From: Pararhodobacter marinus
GTDB taxonomy: Bacteria > Pseudomonadota > Alphaproteobacteria > Rhodobacterales > Rhodobacteraceae
Direction: 5' to 3'
Length of the DNA: 64,000 bases
NCBI RefSeq assembly: GCF_003122215.1
Contig: NZ_QEYD01000018.1
Span: 1-64,000 of the forward strand
This document shows positions 34,941 through 43,540 of the stretch, piece after piece. The position numbers and the translations under genes are program-made. The notes below the pieces were generated by a model. That model was not told where the DNA came from, did not search any database, and saw only the letters and a program-made list of their open reading frames with translations. Position 1 is the stretch's first letter. The number at the start of each line of letters is the position of its first letter.

Positions 34941-35617
34941 CTGACTTCGCCTTTCACTTTGGGAGCGTCTGACCGCGACTGCGTGTCTTCGAAAAATTGC
35001 TGGAGAGAGATAAGCGCCTGCGCGATGTGCTCGCGCATCAGCCGCGCGGCGTCGTCGCCGTTCCCGGCCAGAACGGCATCGGCAATGGCCGCATGTTGCA
35101 GATGCGGACGCCGGAGGTCGGCATTGTAGCCCTCCATCATGTAGAGCGCGGCACTGTAGGGGGTGATCCGCAGCCGCGTTTCCTCGGCCACCGTCTTGAG
35201 CATCCGGTTGCGGGCGCCGTCGTGCAGATGGCCATGAAACTCGAAATCCATCTCCAGCGCGGCAGGTCTGTCATTGCGCGCGCTCAGATCTTCCGAGGCC
35301 GCCATGATCGCGCGCAGCTTCAGCCGCTCGGCTTCGTTCATGCGCACGGCGGCAAGAGAGGCACACAGCGCCTCGATCTCGCCCATCGCCTCGAAGGCTT
35401 CGCTCAGCTCGGTGCGGTCGAAGCTGCGCACGACGGCCGAACGGCGGGGCCGGATTTCGATCAGGCCAGAGGCGCCGAGCTGCCGGATCGCCTCGCGGAT
35501 CGGGGTCCGGGACACGCCGAAACGGTCGGCAAGCGACAATTCGTCCAGCCGGTCGCCCGGCTTAAGCTCTCCGTTGAGAACAAGGTCAGCGATCTTCTGG
35601 CGCAAGGTATGGGGCAT
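34937..35617 (-). CDS. GntR-family regulator, FadR/FCD type
   Basis: The product is 226 residues: a winged helix (1-65, LSLADRFGVSRTPIREAIRQL) and an all-helical FCD ligand domain (80-215) with metal-site residues Asp in MDFEFHGHLHDG and a His in MREHIAQAL. It is the first gene of the operon running down to 27831. GGAG precedes the start. The AT-rich upstream region 35640-35740 contains TTGTAT/ATACAA half-sites that suit this family, so it is probably an autoregulating repressor. The ligand is unknown. Confidence 0.9.
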   Translation of the reverse strand: MPHTLRQKIADLVLNGELKPGDRLDELSLADRFGVSRTPIREAIRQLGASGLIEIRPRRSAVVRSFDRTELSEAFEAMGEIEALCASLAAVRMNEAERLKLRAIMAASEDLSARNDRPAALEMDFEFHGHLHDGARNRMLKTVAEETRLRITPYSAALYMMEGYNADLRRPHLQHAAIADAVLAGNGDDAARLMREHIAQALISLQQFFEDTQSRSDAPKVKGEVR

Positions 35618-35651
35618 GATGTCTCCTGTCCCATTACGCTAAACCGGCATT

Positions 35652-35702
35652 TTGTATTCTGTAAAGAAAAATTGCATACAAGAATTTCATTTGTGATACA
35701 GG
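35652..35702. promoter_or_regulatory. Candidate FCD-type GntR operators
   Basis: Half-sites TTGTAT (35652-35657) and ATACAA (35676-35681) face each other. TTGTGATACAG lies at 35692-35702. All resemble the TTGTATACAA palindromes bound by FCD-family regulators. They are 35-85 nt upstream of the regulator start, in the most AT-rich DNA of this region. Confidence 0.45.
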
Positions 35703-35848
35703 ATGGCAAAATACTGATTTAATTGGATTTTTCCAGTCCATGCCCGGTCGAGCGCAGAATTCGCGTGGTGGCCGGATGCGCGGGGGGAAGACTTCAGCGC
35801 CCTTTCGGGACGGCGCGACAGGTCCGCACCGGACCGCTGACAGCGTTA

Positions 35849-35878
35849 GGGCCACCCTCGCTGCGGCGAGGATGGCCC
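35849..35878 (-). terminator. Hairpin downstream of tctA
   Basis: On the minus strand GGGCCATCCTCG and CGAGGGTGGCCC form a 12-bp stem with one G-U pair and a 6-nt loop, about 60 nt after the tctA stop. No T-run follows, so it is a probable transcript end but not a textbook terminator. Confidence 0.55.
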
Positions 35879-35936
35879 CTGTTCAGATCGTAACGCGGTG
35901 TGGCTCTGCGCGTCTCGGTGCGCCGGAGCGGAGTGC

Positions 35937-37436
35937 TCAGTCCCGGGCGGCGGCGCGGCGCCGGCGCTGAAAGGCCCGCAGCAAGGGCCATAGAATCAGT
36001 CCCAGCGTCGCCACGGCGATCACCGCCGAGATCGGGCGCGTCAGCAGCTCGGTCGCATCGCCCCGGCTGATCAGCAGCGCGCGGCGCACGCTTTGCTCGG
36101 CCATCGGGCCCAGGATCAGGCCCAGCACCACGGGCGCCAGCGGGAACGACAGCTTTTCAAGCAGATAGCCGGCAAGACCCGCAGCGAACATGACCCAAAG
36201 ATCGACCACGCGACCATTGATGACATAGACGCCGACCGCCATCAGAACCAGGATCATCGGCACCAGCAGCACCCCCGGCAGGCGCTGAACCTGCGCGAAG
36301 ACGCGGGTCGCGGCCGCGCCCCCCACCAAAAGGATCAGAAGCGAGGTGATCAGCATCTGAGCCATGAACCCGCCAACCAGCGCCGGGTTCTGGTGGAAAA
36401 GCTGCGGCCCCGGCTGCAGCCCGTGGATCAGAAGCGCACCAAGAACCAGCGCCGCCACCACGTTGCCCGGAATCCCCAGAGCCAGCGCCGGGATCATCGA
36501 AGCCGCGTTGTCGGCGTTGTTGCCGCATTCCGCCGCCGCCACGCCCTGCGGGTTCCCCTTGCCGAAGCTGTCGGGGTCCTTGCTGGCGCTTTTCGCCGCG
36601 CTGTAGCTGAGGAAAGCCGCGATATTGCCACCCGCGCCGGGCAGGATGCCTACGCCGATGCCGATGAAGGACGACCGCATCCAGGTGGGAACCATGCCCC
36701 GGATCTCGGCCCAGCCGAGCCGCGCCCGGCCCAGTTTCAGCGCCGCCGCCGAAAGCCCCTTCAGGTCCGCCTGCTCGGCCAGCGCGATGACCGGCGGCAA
36801 AGCGTAGAGCCCGACAAGGATCACGATCAGATCCAGCCCGCTCAGCAGCCACGGTTCGCCGAAGGTGAAACGCGGGATCCCCGACAGGTTGTCCAACCCC
36901 ACGGTGCCCAGAAGCAGCCCCAGCACCGCCGCCATCAGCCCCTTCAGCGCGTCGTCGCCGACCAGAACACCGATCGAGGCCATGCCGAACATGGCGATCC
37001 AGAAATACTCGGCCGGGCCGAAATGCAGCGTCGCGCGGGCCAGAAGCGGGCCGATGGTCATCAGCGCCAGCGCCGAGGCGGTGCCGCCGATGGCCGAGGA
37101 CCAGCAGGCGATCTTGAGCGCGCGGGCGGCCTCGCCGCGCTGGGTCATCGGGAAGCCGTCGAAGGTGGTGGCAATGGCGGCGGGCGTGCCGGGGATCCGC
37201 ATCAGGATCGCCGGAATCGCCCCGCCATACATCGAGCCGTTATAAATCCCCGCCACCATGCCGAGCGCGATAAGCGGCTCCATCGAATAGGTGAGCGGCA
37301 GAAGAAGCGCGATGGCCATGACCGGGTTCAGGCCCGGCAGCGCGCCGATCAGCACGCCCAGAAGCGACGCGCCCAGCATCGCCGCGACCGAGCCCAGCGA
37401 CAGGACCGAGCCCGCGATCTGCGTCAGAAGTTCCAT
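35937..37436 (-). CDS. tctA: Tripartite tricarboxylate transporter large permease TctA
   Basis: The product is 499 residues with about 12 membrane helices. GALPGLNPVMAIALLLPLTYSM and GMVAGIYNGSMYGGAIPAILMRIPGTPAAIATTFDG are the TctA family signatures; GVGILPGAGGNIAAFLSYSAAK repeats the motif in the second half. It forms the membrane channel of a TctABC uptake system for carboxylates. It is the last gene of the run GntR-tctC-tctB-tctA. Confidence 0.95.
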   Translation of the reverse strand: MELLTQIAGSVLSLGSVAAMLGASLLGVLIGALPGLNPVMAIALLLPLTYSMEPLIALGMVAGIYNGSMYGGAIPAILMRIPGTPAAIATTFDGFPMTQRGEAARALKIACWSSAIGGTASALALMTIGPLLARATLHFGPAEYFWIAMFGMASIGVLVGDDALKGLMAAVLGLLLGTVGLDNLSGIPRFTFGEPWLLSGLDLIVILVGLYALPPVIALAEQADLKGLSAAALKLGRARLGWAEIRGMVPTWMRSSFIGIGVGILPGAGGNIAAFLSYSAAKSASKDPDSFGKGNPQGVAAAECGNNADNAASMIPALALGIPGNVVAALVLGALLIHGLQPGPQLFHQNPALVGGFMAQMLITSLLILLVGGAAATRVFAQVQRLPGVLLVPMILVLMAVGVYVINGRVVDLWVMFAAGLAGYLLEKLSFPLAPVVLGLILGPMAEQSVRRALLISRGDATELLTRPISAVIAVATLGLILWPLLRAFQRRRRAAARD

Positions 37437-37451
37437 GTCAGGGGCTCCTGC

Positions 37452-37889
37452 TTACCAGCGCGACCAGAAGCCGGTCGGCAGGGGTTTGGCCAGAAGGCCG
37501 GTAAAGACCAGCCAGACGACGACCATGAAGCCGGCGGCGGCAAGGAGGGCGAAGACCGGACGCCGGAAACCCAGCGCGGCGGGCAGCACCAGGGCGACCA
37601 GCGCCGAGGCGGCGTAGAAGCCCAGCACCGGGACCAGCGCGAGATAGCCCGCACCGACCACCACCGTTACCGCGACATGGCGCGGGTGATCGACCAGCGG
37701 ACGCGGCACCCGGGCGCCGCTCCACAGGGATCGAAGCGCGAGCAGGAGCCCCAGCGTGGCAAGCCCGAGCCCCAGCACCAGCGGGTAGGTCCCGCTGGCG
37801 CCCCGGTAGCCCATCGCCTGCCAGGCTGCGGCCAGCCCAAGGCCTGCGAAAAGCACGCCAAGAACGATATCCTGCCCGCGCGCGGTCAT
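37452..37889 (-). CDS. tctB: Tripartite tricarboxylate transporter small permease TctB
   Basis: The product is 145 residues with four hydrophobic segments (DIVLGVLFAGLGLAAAWQAM, TYPLVLGLGLATLGLLLALR, HVAVTVVVGAGYLALVPVLG, FALLAAAGFMVVVWLVFTGL). This is the usual TctB size and layout between tctC and tctA. The start ATG overlaps the tctC stop (ATGA). Confidence 0.88.
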   Translation of the reverse strand: MTARGQDIVLGVLFAGLGLAAAWQAMGYRGASGTYPLVLGLGLATLGLLLALRSLWSGARVPRPLVDHPRHVAVTVVVGAGYLALVPVLGFYAASALVALVLPAALGFRRPVFALLAAAGFMVVVWLVFTGLLAKPLPTGFWSRW

Positions 37890-38836
37890 TGTGCCAGTCC
37901 GAGCGACTGGGCCACCTCGGCCAGCGCGTCGAATTCGCCCTGCAGGCGCTCGCCCAGGGCCGCGCCGGTGACGACGTTCGGGACTTCGCCCACGCCCGCC
38001 AGGAACTCGACGTATTCGGGCGAGGTGACGGTGGTCTCCAGCGCGGCGATCAGACGGTCGACGATGGCCTGATCGGTGCCGGCCGGGGCCAGAACCATGC
38101 GCCACAGCAGCGTTTCCTCGTCGCCCAGACCCAGATCGCCCAGGCCCGCGGCCTGCGGCAGGGCGGGCACGGCCTCGGCCGAGGTGACGAGCAGGCATTT
38201 CGCCTCGCCGGCCTCGGCATAGGGCAGCACCGGCGAGATCGAGCCGCCATAGATGTCCACATGGCCACCGAGGAAGTTCTGCAGCGTCTCGCCCGCACCG
38301 CCGAAGGGCACGGCGACGGTTTCGATCCCGCGCGCCTGGAAGATGCGTTCGGCGGCCAGCTGCATCGTGCCGCCGATCCCGTCATTGCCATAAGTATAGC
38401 GGCCCGGATTGGCCGCGAGCTCGGCCAGGAATTCCTCGCCGGTTTCGGCGGGGAAATCGGGGGCGACGCAGAGCGTATAGGCGGTCTGCGAGGTCGAGGC
38501 GACCGGCACGAAGCTGTCGGGCGCGTAAGCCGTGGGCTGCATCTGCGGCACGGTGGTGATCGGGCTGTTCCAGGTCGCCAGCAGCGAATACCCGTCATTG
38601 CGCGCCTGCATGAACTGGGTGACACCGACCGAGCCGCCGCCGCCGGCCGCGTTCAGGATGGCGATCGAGGTGCCAAGCTCGGCTTCCAGCAGCGTCGACA
38701 GCATGCGGGCGCTGGTATCGGTGCCGCCGCCGGCCGGGGCGGGCACCGTGATTTCGATCGGGCGTTCGGGATAGTCCGCCTGGGCGGCGGTCGTGCCGAG
38801 AAGCAGCGCAGCAGCGCCGAGCATGAGGGTTTTCAT
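37886..38836 (-). CDS. tctC: Tripartite tricarboxylate transporter substrate-binding protein TctC
   Basis: The product is 316 residues. Residues 1-20 form a Sec signal peptide (TLMLGAAALLLGTTAAQA). YPERPIEITVPAPAGGGTDT and LNAAGGGGSVG are the ligand-binding loops of the Bug/TctC family. It captures a carboxylate in the periplasm for TctAB. It is the first transporter gene after the GntR regulator, 27 nt downstream. The ligand is unknown; the linked amidohydrolase suggests a lactone- or dicarboxylate-related compound. Confidence 0.92.
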   Translation of the reverse strand: MKTLMLGAAALLLGTTAAQADYPERPIEITVPAPAGGGTDTSARMLSTLLEAELGTSIAILNAAGGGGSVGVTQFMQARNDGYSLLATWNSPITTVPQMQPTAYAPDSFVPVASTSQTAYTLCVAPDFPAETGEEFLAELAANPGRYTYGNDGIGGTMQLAAERIFQARGIETVAVPFGGAGETLQNFLGGHVDIYGGSISPVLPYAEAGEAKCLLVTSAEAVPALPQAAGLGDLGLGDEETLLWRMVLAPAGTDQAIVDRLIAALETTVTSPEYVEFLAGVGEVPNVVTGAALGERLQGEFDALAEVAQSLGLAQ

Positions 38837-38863
38837 CGTGGTCCTCCCTTGGATGATGGTGGG

Positions 38864-39592
38864 TCAGCCGATGCGGCTGCGGTAACGGAAGCGGTCGGCG
38901 GGACCGCAGGCGATGCGCCATTCGACCGGCTCGCCGGACATGGCAAAGGCCAGTCGCTCGATCAGCGCGACGGGCGCGCCTTCGGCGATATCGAGACGGC
39001 GGGCCGTGGCGGCATCGGCAGTGCCGAAGCGCACCTCGTCCTCGGCCCGCGCGACGAAAATGCCGAACCGGTCGAGATAGACGGGATACAGAAGCGGCCC
39101 GATCTCGGTTTCAGGAATGGTTTCGAAGCCGGGGAAGCGGTCGGCGGGGATATACAGCGTCTCGGACAGGAACGGCTGCTCGGAGAGGCAGCGCAGACGC
39201 TCGATGCGGATCACCGCGTCGGTGCCCAGCGCCGCTGCCACGAAAGCAGGCGCCACGACCCGCTCGCGCGAGATCAGCCGGCTTGAGGGAATGCTGGGTG
39301 CGCCATCAGCTTCGCGTGCCTGAAAGAAGCGGAACAGCGTCGCGTCGAAGGCGGGTTTGCGCAGGAAGGTCCCCGACCCCTGCCGACGCTCGAGCAGACC
39401 CTCGTCGACAAGCTGCTGGATCGCCTTGCGGACCGTGCCCACGCTGAGCGCGTGTTCGGCCGACAGCTTGTTCTCCGACGGCAGGACGTCATCGGGCCCC
39501 CACTCGCCCGCGGCAATGCGGCGGGCAATGTCGTCGCGCAGCCTTTGATAGGCCGGCAGGCGCGTGTCGCTCAGGGGGCTGAATGCGGTCAT
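38864..39592 (-). CDS. GntR-family regulator, HutC/UTRA type
   Basis: The product is 242 residues: a GntR winged helix (12-80, LPSENKLSAEHALSVGTVRK and GSGTFLRKP) and a C-terminal UTRA effector domain (95-240). It is divergent from the amidohydrolase at 39688 and heads the tct operon. A perfect 14-bp palindrome 50 nt upstream is the likely operator. It would repress both transcripts until the transported compound or its product is bound. Confidence 0.92.
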   Translation of the reverse strand: MTAFSPLSDTRLPAYQRLRDDIARRIAAGEWGPDDVLPSENKLSAEHALSVGTVRKAIQQLVDEGLLERRQGSGTFLRKPAFDATLFRFFQAREADGAPSIPSSRLISRERVVAPAFVAAALGTDAVIRIERLRCLSEQPFLSETLYIPADRFPGFETIPETEIGPLLYPVYLDRFGIFVARAEDEVRFGTADAATARRLDIAEGAPVALIERLAFAMSGEPVEWRIACGPADRFRYRSRIG

Positions 39593-39621
39593 GGAATCCT
39601 CCTGATCTCGGGATAGAGCAA

Positions 39622-39651
39622 TTGACCCCTTCAGTCAACTAGTTCTATATA
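39622..39651 (+). promoter_or_regulatory. Candidate sigma-70-type promoter of the amidohydrolase gene
   Basis: TTGACC (39622-39627) and TATATA (39646-39651) are separated by 18 nt, a good housekeeping promoter. Transcription would start near 39658, giving a leader of about 30 nt to the GTG at 39688. The operator palindrome covers the -10 element. Confidence 0.65.
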
Positions 39652-39655
39652 GAAC
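39642..39655. promoter_or_regulatory. Palindromic operator for the GntR/UTRA regulator
   Basis: GTTCTATATAGAAC is a perfect 14-bp palindrome in the 95-nt gap between the divergent GntR and amidohydrolase genes. It overlaps the -10 box of the plus-strand promoter, so binding there would block transcription. Confidence 0.7.
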
Positions 39656-39687
39656 CATAGAAGGTGTCGGTGAGACTGGGGGGCTCC

Positions 39688-40458
39688 GTGATCCGTTTTG
39701 ATTGCCATGCGCATGTCTACGAGCGTCTCTTGCCCGTGTCCGGCGCGCGCTATGTGCCATCCGCGACGGCGCCCCTGGCGGACTGGCTTTCCCGGCAGAG
39801 GGCCGCGGGCCTCTCGGGCGGCGTGATCGTTCAGGTCAGCTTCCTGGGCACCGACAATTCGCAGCTGGTCGATGCCTTGGCCGGGCTGGACCGCCGGCTG
39901 TTCTCGGGCATCGCCGTCACCGCCCTCGATGTTGACGAAAGCGCGCTTCAAGCGCTTGCGGCGGCGGGCGTGACGGGGTTGCGGTGGAACCTCGTACAGG
40001 GCGCCGATCTGCCCGATCCGTCGGATCCGGTCGTGCAGCGCCTTGCCGCGATGCTGCGGGCGCTGGGGATGCATCTTGAGATCCAGCTCGAAAGCCCGAA
40101 ACTGGCCGGGTATCTGCCCGCGCTTGGCCAGTTGGCGGTTCCGGTGGTGATCGACCATCTGGGCCTGCCCCGCGCAACGGCCGAGCGGGAACCCTGGATC
40201 GACGCGCTGGAATCCCTGCCTTCGCGCGAGCGGGTCTTCGTCAAGATCAGTGCGCCCTACCGGGCCGAGCGCGATCCCAGGGCGCATATCGACCGTTTGC
40301 TGACGCTCCTGCCCGGCGATCGCTTCGTCTGGGGCAGCGACTGGCCCCATACCCGCCACGAATCCCGCGCCGAATACCGCGGTCTCCTGGCCGAGGCCGC
40401 CGACCGGATCGACGATGCCGCCGCCGCCCGGACCCTGTACGGGCTGGCCGTGGCATAA
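39688..40458 (+). CDS. Amidohydrolase-2 family hydrolase (LigI-like)
   Basis: The product is 256 residues, a TIM-barrel metal hydrolase with His-7 and His-9 in FDCHAHVY, VVIDHLGLP, VFVKISAPYR and the late Asp in FVWGSDWPHT. This pattern is closest to 2-pyrone-4,6-dicarboxylate lactonase (LigI) and sulfomuconolactone hydrolases, which open lactones. I choose the GTG at 39688 because GGGGGG lies 5 nt upstream and the promoter predicts a leader of 30 nt; a GTG at 39664 would be nearly leaderless. It is divergent from the tct operon under the shared operator, so it may process the imported carboxylate. Confidence 0.85.
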   Translation: MIRFDCHAHVYERLLPVSGARYVPSATAPLADWLSRQRAAGLSGGVIVQVSFLGTDNSQLVDALAGLDRRLFSGIAVTALDVDESALQALAAAGVTGLRWNLVQGADLPDPSDPVVQRLAAMLRALGMHLEIQLESPKLAGYLPALGQLAVPVVIDHLGLPRATAEREPWIDALESLPSRERVFVKISAPYRAERDPRAHIDRLLTLLPGDRFVWGSDWPHTRHESRAEYRGLLAEAADRIDDAAAARTLYGLAVA

Positions 40459-40566
40459 GCCCGGCCACTGCCCCGCCCGTTTGCCCGACAGGCCCCGCTG
40501 CAATCCCGCCGCCGGACTGGACTCCGTCCGCGACGGGGCTCACACTTCGGCACGGGGAAAGAGCCG

Positions 40567-43530
40567 GTGACAGAGCAGCGCACGACGACCAAACTCTTCA
40601 TTTCCTACTCCCGGAACGACGACGATCGGATCGGGCAGCTTTATGACGCCCTGTCGTCCGACGAAGACCTCACGGTGTTCCGCGACATTCACGACATCCT
40701 GCCGACGGAGGAATGGAAGCCCCGGCTGGAAAAGCTGATCCGCGAAAGCGACACGATCCTGTTTGCGATTTCGCCGTCCTCGATCCGGTCGCCGGTCTGC
40801 CAGTGGGAGCTGGGGCTGGCCGAGTCGCTCAACAAGCGGATCATTCCCGTCGTCATCGGCGAGATCGACGGCGAGGTACCGGCGGTCGTCTCGAAACTGA
40901 ACTACATCTTCCTGACCGACGCGCATGATTACGCGACCGGGCTGGCCAAGATCCGCTATGCCGTCAGCCTCGATATCGACTGGATCCGCGAACATACGCG
41001 GCTGGCGGAACTGGCCGCCCGCTGGCAGACCTCGGTCCGGTCTGGTTCACAGCTTCTGCGCGGTCAGGATCTGGACGATGCGGAACGCTGGCTTCTGTCG
41101 CAGCCCCGCAACGCGCCCGAGCCGACCGAGTTGCATGGCGCCTTCATCCTTGCCAGCCGGCGCGCCCAGTCGCGGCGCCAGAGACGGATCGCGGGCGGCG
41201 CGCTGGTCGCGCTGGTTTTCGTCAGCCTGCTGGCCTCGTTCGCCTGGGTGCAGCGGAACGCCGCGCTGGAGAACGAGAGGCTGGCGCAAGAGCAGACCGG
41301 GATCGCGACCGCCGCGCGGGACGAAGCCGAGGCCCAACGCCGCCGCGCCGAAGAGAATGCCCGCCTTGCCGAGGCACAGACCGCCCGCGCCGAAAGCGCG
41401 CTGATCCAGGTCGCCGCCGAGCGCGACCGGGCCGAGCGCAATTTCAGCACCGCCAGCGGAGCCATCAACGCCCTGGTCTTCGACATCGCGCAGGGTTTGC
41501 AGGACGCCGAAGGGCTGCGGCTGGAGAGCCTCGAAGCGATCCTGTCGCGGGCCGAAGAGGCGGTGATGGGCCTGCTCGCCGCCGAGCCGGCCAATTCCCA
41601 GCTGCTGCGCATCGAGGCGGCCATGCGGGTCGAGTTTGCCGAAGTCTATGCCCGGGCGGGCCAGCGCGTACGGGCCCTGTCATCGGCCGAGCGCGCGTAC
41701 GAGGTTCTGGCGGCCCTCGTGGAGAAAGAGCCCGACAACATCTTGTGGCAGCGGGATATCGCGGTCGCGCTGGAGCGGGTGGGCGATCTGCGCCTGCAGG
41801 CGGGCGACGTGGCGGGCGCGACCGACGCCTTCCGCGAGGGGCTGACCATCAGCCGCAGGCTGGCCGGGTTCGGGCCCTATGATCCCGCGGAAGAACGCGA
41901 CACCTCGATCATCCTGGAACGGCTCGGCGAGCTGCATCTGCGCACCGGCGCCATCGACGAGGCGCTTGCGGTCTTTTCCGAAGCGCTTGCCATCCGGCGG
42001 CGCCTTGCGGAACAGGACGGCGCCGATACCCGCGCGCAGCGCGATTACGCAGTCAGCCTGACCCATATCGGCGACCTGCACCTGCGGGCGGGACGCTCGG
42101 CCGCCGCGCTGACCGCCTACCGGCAGGGGCTGGAAATTGCGCGCCGGCTGGTGGCGATCAACCCCGGCAACACCCTGTGGCAGCGCGATGTCGCGATCAA
42201 GCTGAACAAGATCGGCGATGTCCTTCTGGCCACGGGCAGCCCCGAGGCCGCGCGCGACGCCTTCGAGGAAAGTCTCGACATCGTGCGCCACCTTGCCGCC
42301 GTCGATCCGGGCAATACCGAATGGCAACGCGATGTCGCGATCAGCCTCAACAAGATCGGGGATCTGTACCGGCGGCTGGGCGATCCGGGACCGGCGCTCG
42401 AGGCCTATCGCGAAGCGCTCGGTATCGTGCGGGATCTGTCCGCCTCCGATCCGGGCAATACCGAATGGCAGCGTGACATCGCGATCACGCTCGAAAGGGT
42501 CGGCGACCTGAGCCTGCAGGGCGGCGACGTCGAAGCGGCGCAGGCGGCGTATCGGCAAGGCATGGAAATCCGCCGTAGCCTCGCCGCAACGGATCCGGCC
42601 AATTCCGAATGGCAGCGCGACGTGGCCATCGGGCTGGACCGGATCGCCGATCTGCACCGTTCGGCAGGCGAAATAGACGCGGCGCTCTCGGCCTATGAAG
42701 AGGCGCTGTCGATCGTCCGCCGGCTCGTCGCGACCGATCCAGGCAACACGCAATGGCGCCGCGACATCGCGATCACCCTGAACAAGATCGGCGATCTTCG
42801 TCGGATGCTGGACGCGCCCGATGCAGCCCTCGCCGCCTATACCGAAGCGCTGGCCCTCACCCGCGATCTTGTCGCGCTCGATCCGACCCACAGGCAATGG
42901 CAGCACGACGTGGCGTTCGGGCTGAACCGCATGGCCGATCTGTATCTCGGCCGGAACGACCGTCTGGCCGCGCTCGATGCCTTCGGGCAAGCGGCCGACA
43001 TCCTGCGCCAGCTGCTCGGCAGCGACCCGGACAATCCGCAATGGCTGCGCGACCTGGTCCAGATCCTGAACAGGAGCGGCTTTCTTTACGCGGTGGCGGG
43101 CGAGGACGCGGAATCGCGGCAGGCATTCGGCGAGGCGCTGGATCTGGCGCGGCGGCTCGTCGCCATCGAGCCGGACAATGCCCTCTGGCAGCAGGACCTT
43201 GTTCTCAGCCTGGACGGGGTCGGCGGGCTGAGCCTGCAGGCGGGCGATCTTGAGGCCGCGCGGGCCGCCTATCGCGACGCGCTGGCGATCCGGCGCCTCT
43301 TTGTCGCGCGGGCGCCCGACGATCCGGCGGTGCAGGCGCAGCTTGTGTCGAACCTCTACAACCTGTCGCGCGCCGAAACCCCGGGTCCGGCGGTCGAGGC
43401 GCTGCAGGAAGCGCTGGATATCGTCACGCGGCTGGAACAGGCGGGGCGGCTGCAGCCCGATCAGGAAACCTGGCCCGGGCAATTGCGTGACAGGCTGTCC
43501 CTGTTGCAGGGCGAGCCCGGGACCGAGTGA
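40567..43530 (+). CDS. TIR domain, membrane helix and 48-residue TPR-like repeat protein
   Basis: The product is 987 residues from a GTG. TIR domain (8-140): KLFISYSRND opens it, and SPVCQWELGLAE has Cys-78 and Glu-81, with Glu-81 at the place of the catalytic Glu of NAD-cleaving TIRs. A single membrane helix lies at about 208-228 (GGALVALVFVSLLASFAW). A charged coiled coil follows at 232-295, rich in Ala/Glu/Arg. From 394 to 922 the landmark WQRD (or variants AEERD, AQRD, WRRD, WQHD, WLRD, WQQD) recurs every 48 residues exactly: 394, 442, 490, 538, 586, 634, 682, 730, 778, 826, 874. Each unit reads like W-RD-A-L-IGDL-G-A-AY-AL-I-L-DP-N, a lengthened tetratricopeptide unit. TIR and solenoid would probably face opposite sides of the inner membrane if the helix spans once. 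Function is unknown; defence, cell-death or signalling roles are possible. Confidence 0.88.
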   Translation: MTEQRTTTKLFISYSRNDDDRIGQLYDALSSDEDLTVFRDIHDILPTEEWKPRLEKLIRESDTILFAISPSSIRSPVCQWELGLAESLNKRIIPVVIGEIDGEVPAVVSKLNYIFLTDAHDYATGLAKIRYAVSLDIDWIREHTRLAELAARWQTSVRSGSQLLRGQDLDDAERWLLSQPRNAPEPTELHGAFILASRRAQSRRQRRIAGGALVALVFVSLLASFAWVQRNAALENERLAQEQTGIATAARDEAEAQRRRAEENARLAEAQTARAESALIQVAAERDRAERNFSTASGAINALVFDIAQGLQDAEGLRLESLEAILSRAEEAVMGLLAAEPANSQLLRIEAAMRVEFAEVYARAGQRVRALSSAERAYEVLAALVEKEPDNILWQRDIAVALERVGDLRLQAGDVAGATDAFREGLTISRRLAGFGPYDPAEERDTSIILERLGELHLRTGAIDEALAVFSEALAIRRRLAEQDGADTRAQRDYAVSLTHIGDLHLRAGRSAAALTAYRQGLEIARRLVAINPGNTLWQRDVAIKLNKIGDVLLATGSPEAARDAFEESLDIVRHLAAVDPGNTEWQRDVAISLNKIGDLYRRLGDPGPALEAYREALGIVRDLSASDPGNTEWQRDIAITLERVGDLSLQGGDVEAAQAAYRQGMEIRRSLAATDPANSEWQRDVAIGLDRIADLHRSAGEIDAALSAYEEALSIVRRLVATDPGNTQWRRDIAITLNKIGDLRRMLDAPDAALAAYTEALALTRDLVALDPTHRQWQHDVAFGLNRMADLYLGRNDRLAALDAFGQAADILRQLLGSDPDNPQWLRDLVQILNRSGFLYAVAGEDAESRQAFGEALDLARRLVAIEPDNALWQQDLVLSLDGVGGLSLQAGDLEAARAAYRDALAIRRLFVARAPDDPAVQAQLVSNLYNLSRAETPGPAVEALQEALDIVTRLEQAGRLQPDQETWPGQLRDRLSLLQGEPGTE

Positions 43531-43540
43531 TCGGCAGCCG

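Larger units (their letters stand above)
35618..35936. other. Intergenic region between the GntR/FCD operon and tctA (319 nt)
   Basis: The first 120 nt are AT-rich and hold the candidate GntR operator and promoter. The next stretch (35745-35845) shows no recognisable gene. A hairpin at 35849-35878 lies downstream of tctA. Short open frames here have no convincing start or composition. Confidence 0.6.

Noticed and set aside
42180-42760. CRISPR-like or DNA-level tandem array in the 144-nt spaced repeats
   Set aside because: The periodicity is inside a continuous reading frame, tracks the protein repeat unit and varies at third codon positions, so it is a coding repeat.
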